Source: an uncultured Collinsella sp.
GTDB lineage: Bacteria > Actinomycetota > Coriobacteriia > Coriobacteriales > Coriobacteriaceae
DNA length: 24,091 bases
Assembly: GCA_900554135.1 (NCBI GenBank)
Contig: USFU01000008.1
Span: 1-24,091 of the forward strand
Direction: 5' to 3'
Part shown: positions 22,868 through 24,091 of the stretch, piece by piece
Position numbering within the stretch: the stretch's first letter is position 1
How the letters are laid out: every line of letters begins with the position of its first letter
Translations under genes and position numbers: made by a program
The notes under the pieces: model-generated
What the model saw: the letters and a program-made list of their open reading frames with translations, nothing else
Databases searched by the model: none
Told to the model about the DNA's origin: nothing

Positions 22868-22931
22868 GTTGCGGTTAAATAGGGACTGTTTTGCGGCTTT
22901 GGCGGCGTAAGCAGTCCGTATTTCACCGCAA
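22868..22931. repeat. Palindromic repeat copy B
   Basis: The left arm (22869-22887) and right arm (22913-22931) are inverse over 17 of 19 positions. The arms and the GGACTGTTTTG start of the loop match copy A at 17760-17824. It lies 17 bp after the GntR gene stop. Confidence 0.75.
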
Positions 22932-22960
22932 GTGCGGGGGTGCAATCGGGGCATGAAAAG

Positions 22961-23025
22961 GCTGCGGCGCCGCTTGGAGGAAAAAACCGGAAGCAAGGGT
23001 CCATTCCTCCAGACGGTGCCGCAGC
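22961..23025. repeat. Nested inverted repeat
   Basis: GCTGCGGC (22961-22968) pairs with GCCGCAGC (23018-23025), and TGGAGG (22975-22980) with CCTCCA (23006-23011). It is one of several hairpins packed in the convergent GntR-eda gap. There is no T run. Confidence 0.6.
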
Positions 23026-23074
23026 TGTTTTGGTGGACTGGATTATGTTGAGTCGGTTGATTGGCCGGGAAAGC

Positions 23075-23175
23075 AAAGCGGCTCGGGGGCGTGTCGCTTC
23101 CGTCACGTTTTATCAGCATACAAGACGGTTTCGGTTCTTGCTCGTGACGGAAACGGCGCGCTTCCGAGCCGCTTT
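23075..23175. repeat. 101-bp nested inverted repeat
   Basis: AAAGCGGCTCGG (23075-23086) pairs perfectly with 23164-23175, TTCCGTCACG (23098-23107) with 23143-23152, and CAAGA (23121-23125) with TCTTG (23136-23140). It resembles in size and design the element at 20761-20862, though the sequences differ. Confidence 0.75.
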
Positions 23176-23179
23176 AAAA

Positions 23180-23213
23180 GAAAGGGGGCGAGGTCTAGGG
23201 CACGCCCCCTTTC
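23180..23213 (-). terminator. Terminator of eda
   Basis: A perfect 11-bp stem (23180-23190 with 23203-23213). On the minus strand it is followed by CTTTTAAA. It lies 18 bp after the eda stop. Confidence 0.8.
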
Positions 23214-23230
23214 ACGATAGAGAGCTGAAT

Positions 23231-23872
23231 CTAGCCGCGGGCCTTCTTGACGACGTTCATGGCCTCGCGGGCAATCTGCTCGACCTTGGAGAAGTCGCCG
23301 TCGGCGAACAGGGCCGGCTTGACCATCCAGGTGCCGCCGCAGGCGATGATGGCGGAGGAGCTCAGGTACTCCTCGACGTTGGCAGTGCTCACGCCGCCGG
23401 TGGGCATAAAGCGATGGCCGACAAACGGAGCGGCGAGGGCCTTGATGGTGTTCAGGCCGCCGTACTGAGCCGCGGGGAAGAACTTGGTGACACTGAGGCC
23501 CAGGTTCTCGGCGGCGGTAACCTCGGAGGGGGTCACGGTGCCGGGCAGCACGGGCAGGTCGATGTCGATGCAGTGCTTCACGACGTCCTCGTTGTAACCC
23601 GGGGAGACGATGAATTTGGCACCGGCGGCGCGGGCCTGCTCAACCTGCTCGACGGTCAGGACGGTGCCGGCGCCGACGCACATCTCGGGCTCGGCCTCGG
23701 CCATGGCGGCGATGCACTCGGCGGCGCAAGCGGTGCGGAAGGTGACCTCGGCGGACTTCATGCCGGCTGCCATAAGGGCATGGGCGAGCGGTGCGGCGTC
23801 CTCGACCTTATCGAGCACGACGACCGGCACGATGCCCAGGGATTCAAGCGTGGTGTAGAACTGATCGAACAT
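23231..23872 (-). CDS. eda: 2-keto-3-deoxy-6-phosphogluconate aldolase (KDPG/KHG aldolase)
   Basis: 213 residues, the usual size. It cleaves KDPG to pyruvate and glyceraldehyde-3-phosphate, the last step for both the uxaCBA and DhuI/KduD branches. Class I aldolase features are intact: E42 and R46 in AEVTFRT, GAGTVLT at 67-73, SPGYNEDVV, LPGTVTPSE and the Schiff-base lysine K130 in VTKFFPA. GGVSTANVEEYL forms the phosphate site. The start at 23872 is preceded on the minus strand by GAAAGGA; an in-frame ATG at 23917 is less likely. KDG kinase, required to make its substrate, is not in the window. No LacI-type operator is seen in the visible upstream 219 bp, so it may be controlled differently. 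Confidence 0.95.
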   Translation of the reverse strand: MFDQFYTTLESLGIVPVVVLDKVEDAAPLAHALMAAGMKSAEVTFRTACAAECIAAMAEAEPEMCVGAGTVLTVEQVEQARAAGAKFIVSPGYNEDVVKHCIDIDLPVLPGTVTPSEVTAAENLGLSVTKFFPAAQYGGLNTIKALAAPFVGHRFMPTGGVSTANVEEYLSSSAIIACGGTWMVKPALFADGDFSKVEQIAREAMNVVKKARG

Positions 23873-23922
23873 AGTGTTCCTTTCGATGTGAGGCGCGCAC
23901 GGGCGCGTGATTGCCAAATATG

Positions 23923-24004
23923 CTGGTCATGAGCCGGTTTTGGATTGGTTATCGGAGGCACTGCTTGGGGTCACAAGCAATTCCAAAACCGGCTGCGCGA
24001 CCAG
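23923..24004. repeat. 82-bp nested inverted repeat in the eda upstream region
   Basis: AGCCGGTTTTGGA (23932-23944) is the exact inverse of 23982-23994, CTGGTC (23923-23928) of GACCAG (23999-24004) and GCTTG (23963-23967) of CAAGC (23974-23978). It starts 51 bp upstream of the eda start codon. Confidence 0.75.
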
Positions 24005-24021
24005 TCGTGTAGGAAATGCCA

Positions 24022-24053
24022 GGCAAAACCGGAATGGGACTGGTGGTTTTGCC
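24022..24053. repeat. Hairpin upstream of eda
   Basis: GGCAAAACC (24022-24030) is the exact inverse of GGTTTTGCC (24045-24053) around a 14-base loop. On the minus strand it precedes the larger repeat, so the eda upstream region is strongly structured. Confidence 0.6.
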
Positions 24054-24091
24054 CGACCGGAGGAATCGGGGAGCGGGCCGCAGAGGTATGG

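Noticed and set aside
22868..23175. CRISPR array or tRNA cluster in the hairpin-rich gap
   Set aside because: The hairpins differ from each other in sequence and spacing, there are no regular direct repeats, and no cloverleaf with a CCA-proximal acceptor stem or T-loop was found.

Overview
This window looks like part of the chromosome of a high-GC gut actinobacterium of the class Coriobacteriia, most probably Collinsella or a close relative. That placement is an inference from codon usage (GC-rich third positions), gene style and the pairing of FeoB with a small Cys-rich FeoB-associated protein. No 16S rRNA or other marker gene is present.

Layout. 1-1201 is the tail of a ferrous iron uptake locus (feoB 3' end and a FeoB-associated protein). 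From 1346 to the right-hand end lies one large pectin/hexuronate utilisation region. It holds a LacI-family regulator (1346-2425), uxaC (2886-4313), uxaB (4410-5924), uxaA (6003-7487), a GPH/MelB-type symporter (7866-9425) and a GH28 polygalacturonase (9540-11135). A CE8 pectin methylesterase fused to an alpha/beta-hydrolase esterase follows (11267-13432), then an SGNH esterase (13501-14169), a GH105 unsaturated uronyl hydrolase (14277-15515) and a TIM-barrel sugar isomerase/epimerase (15517-16422). Next come two redox enzymes, a GltD-like flavoprotein (16526-17743) and an OYE/2,4-dienoyl-CoA-reductase-like flavoprotein (17944-19893). On the minus strand lie an RpiB-family isomerase (20031-20672) and a KduD-type dehydrogenase (20880-21689). 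A GntR/FCD regulator (22159-22851, plus strand) and KDPG aldolase (23231-23872, minus strand) complete the set.

How it fits together. Imported, partly esterified oligogalacturonides would be de-esterified (CE8 fusion, SGNH) and hydrolysed by GH28 to galacturonate, which UxaC, UxaB and UxaA convert to 2-keto-3-deoxygluconate (KDG). Unsaturated ends made by pectate lyases would be released by GH105, rearrange to a 4-deoxy-5-ketouronate, and reach KDG through the RpiB-like (DhuI-type) isomerase and KduD. KDG kinase is not in the window. Eda would finish the route to pyruvate and glyceraldehyde-3-phosphate. None of the carbohydrate-active enzymes shows a signal peptide and no pectate lyase is present, so the locus looks like an intracellular scavenger of pectin fragments released by other organisms.

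Regulation. A palindromic LacI-type operator, consensus AGGTGAACGTTCACCT, occurs nine times. It lies in pairs at the promoters of uxaC, the transporter, GH105 and kduD, with an extra copy upstream of the transporter. Three of these promoters share a fixed layout: a CCGTTnn element, a CCGTTCA element exactly 21 bp later, a first operator 21-23 bp after that which overlaps the -35 box, and a second operator 38-41 bp further on. The intergenic spaces also hold several long nested inverted repeats, which together with the shared promoter layout are the least explained structures here.
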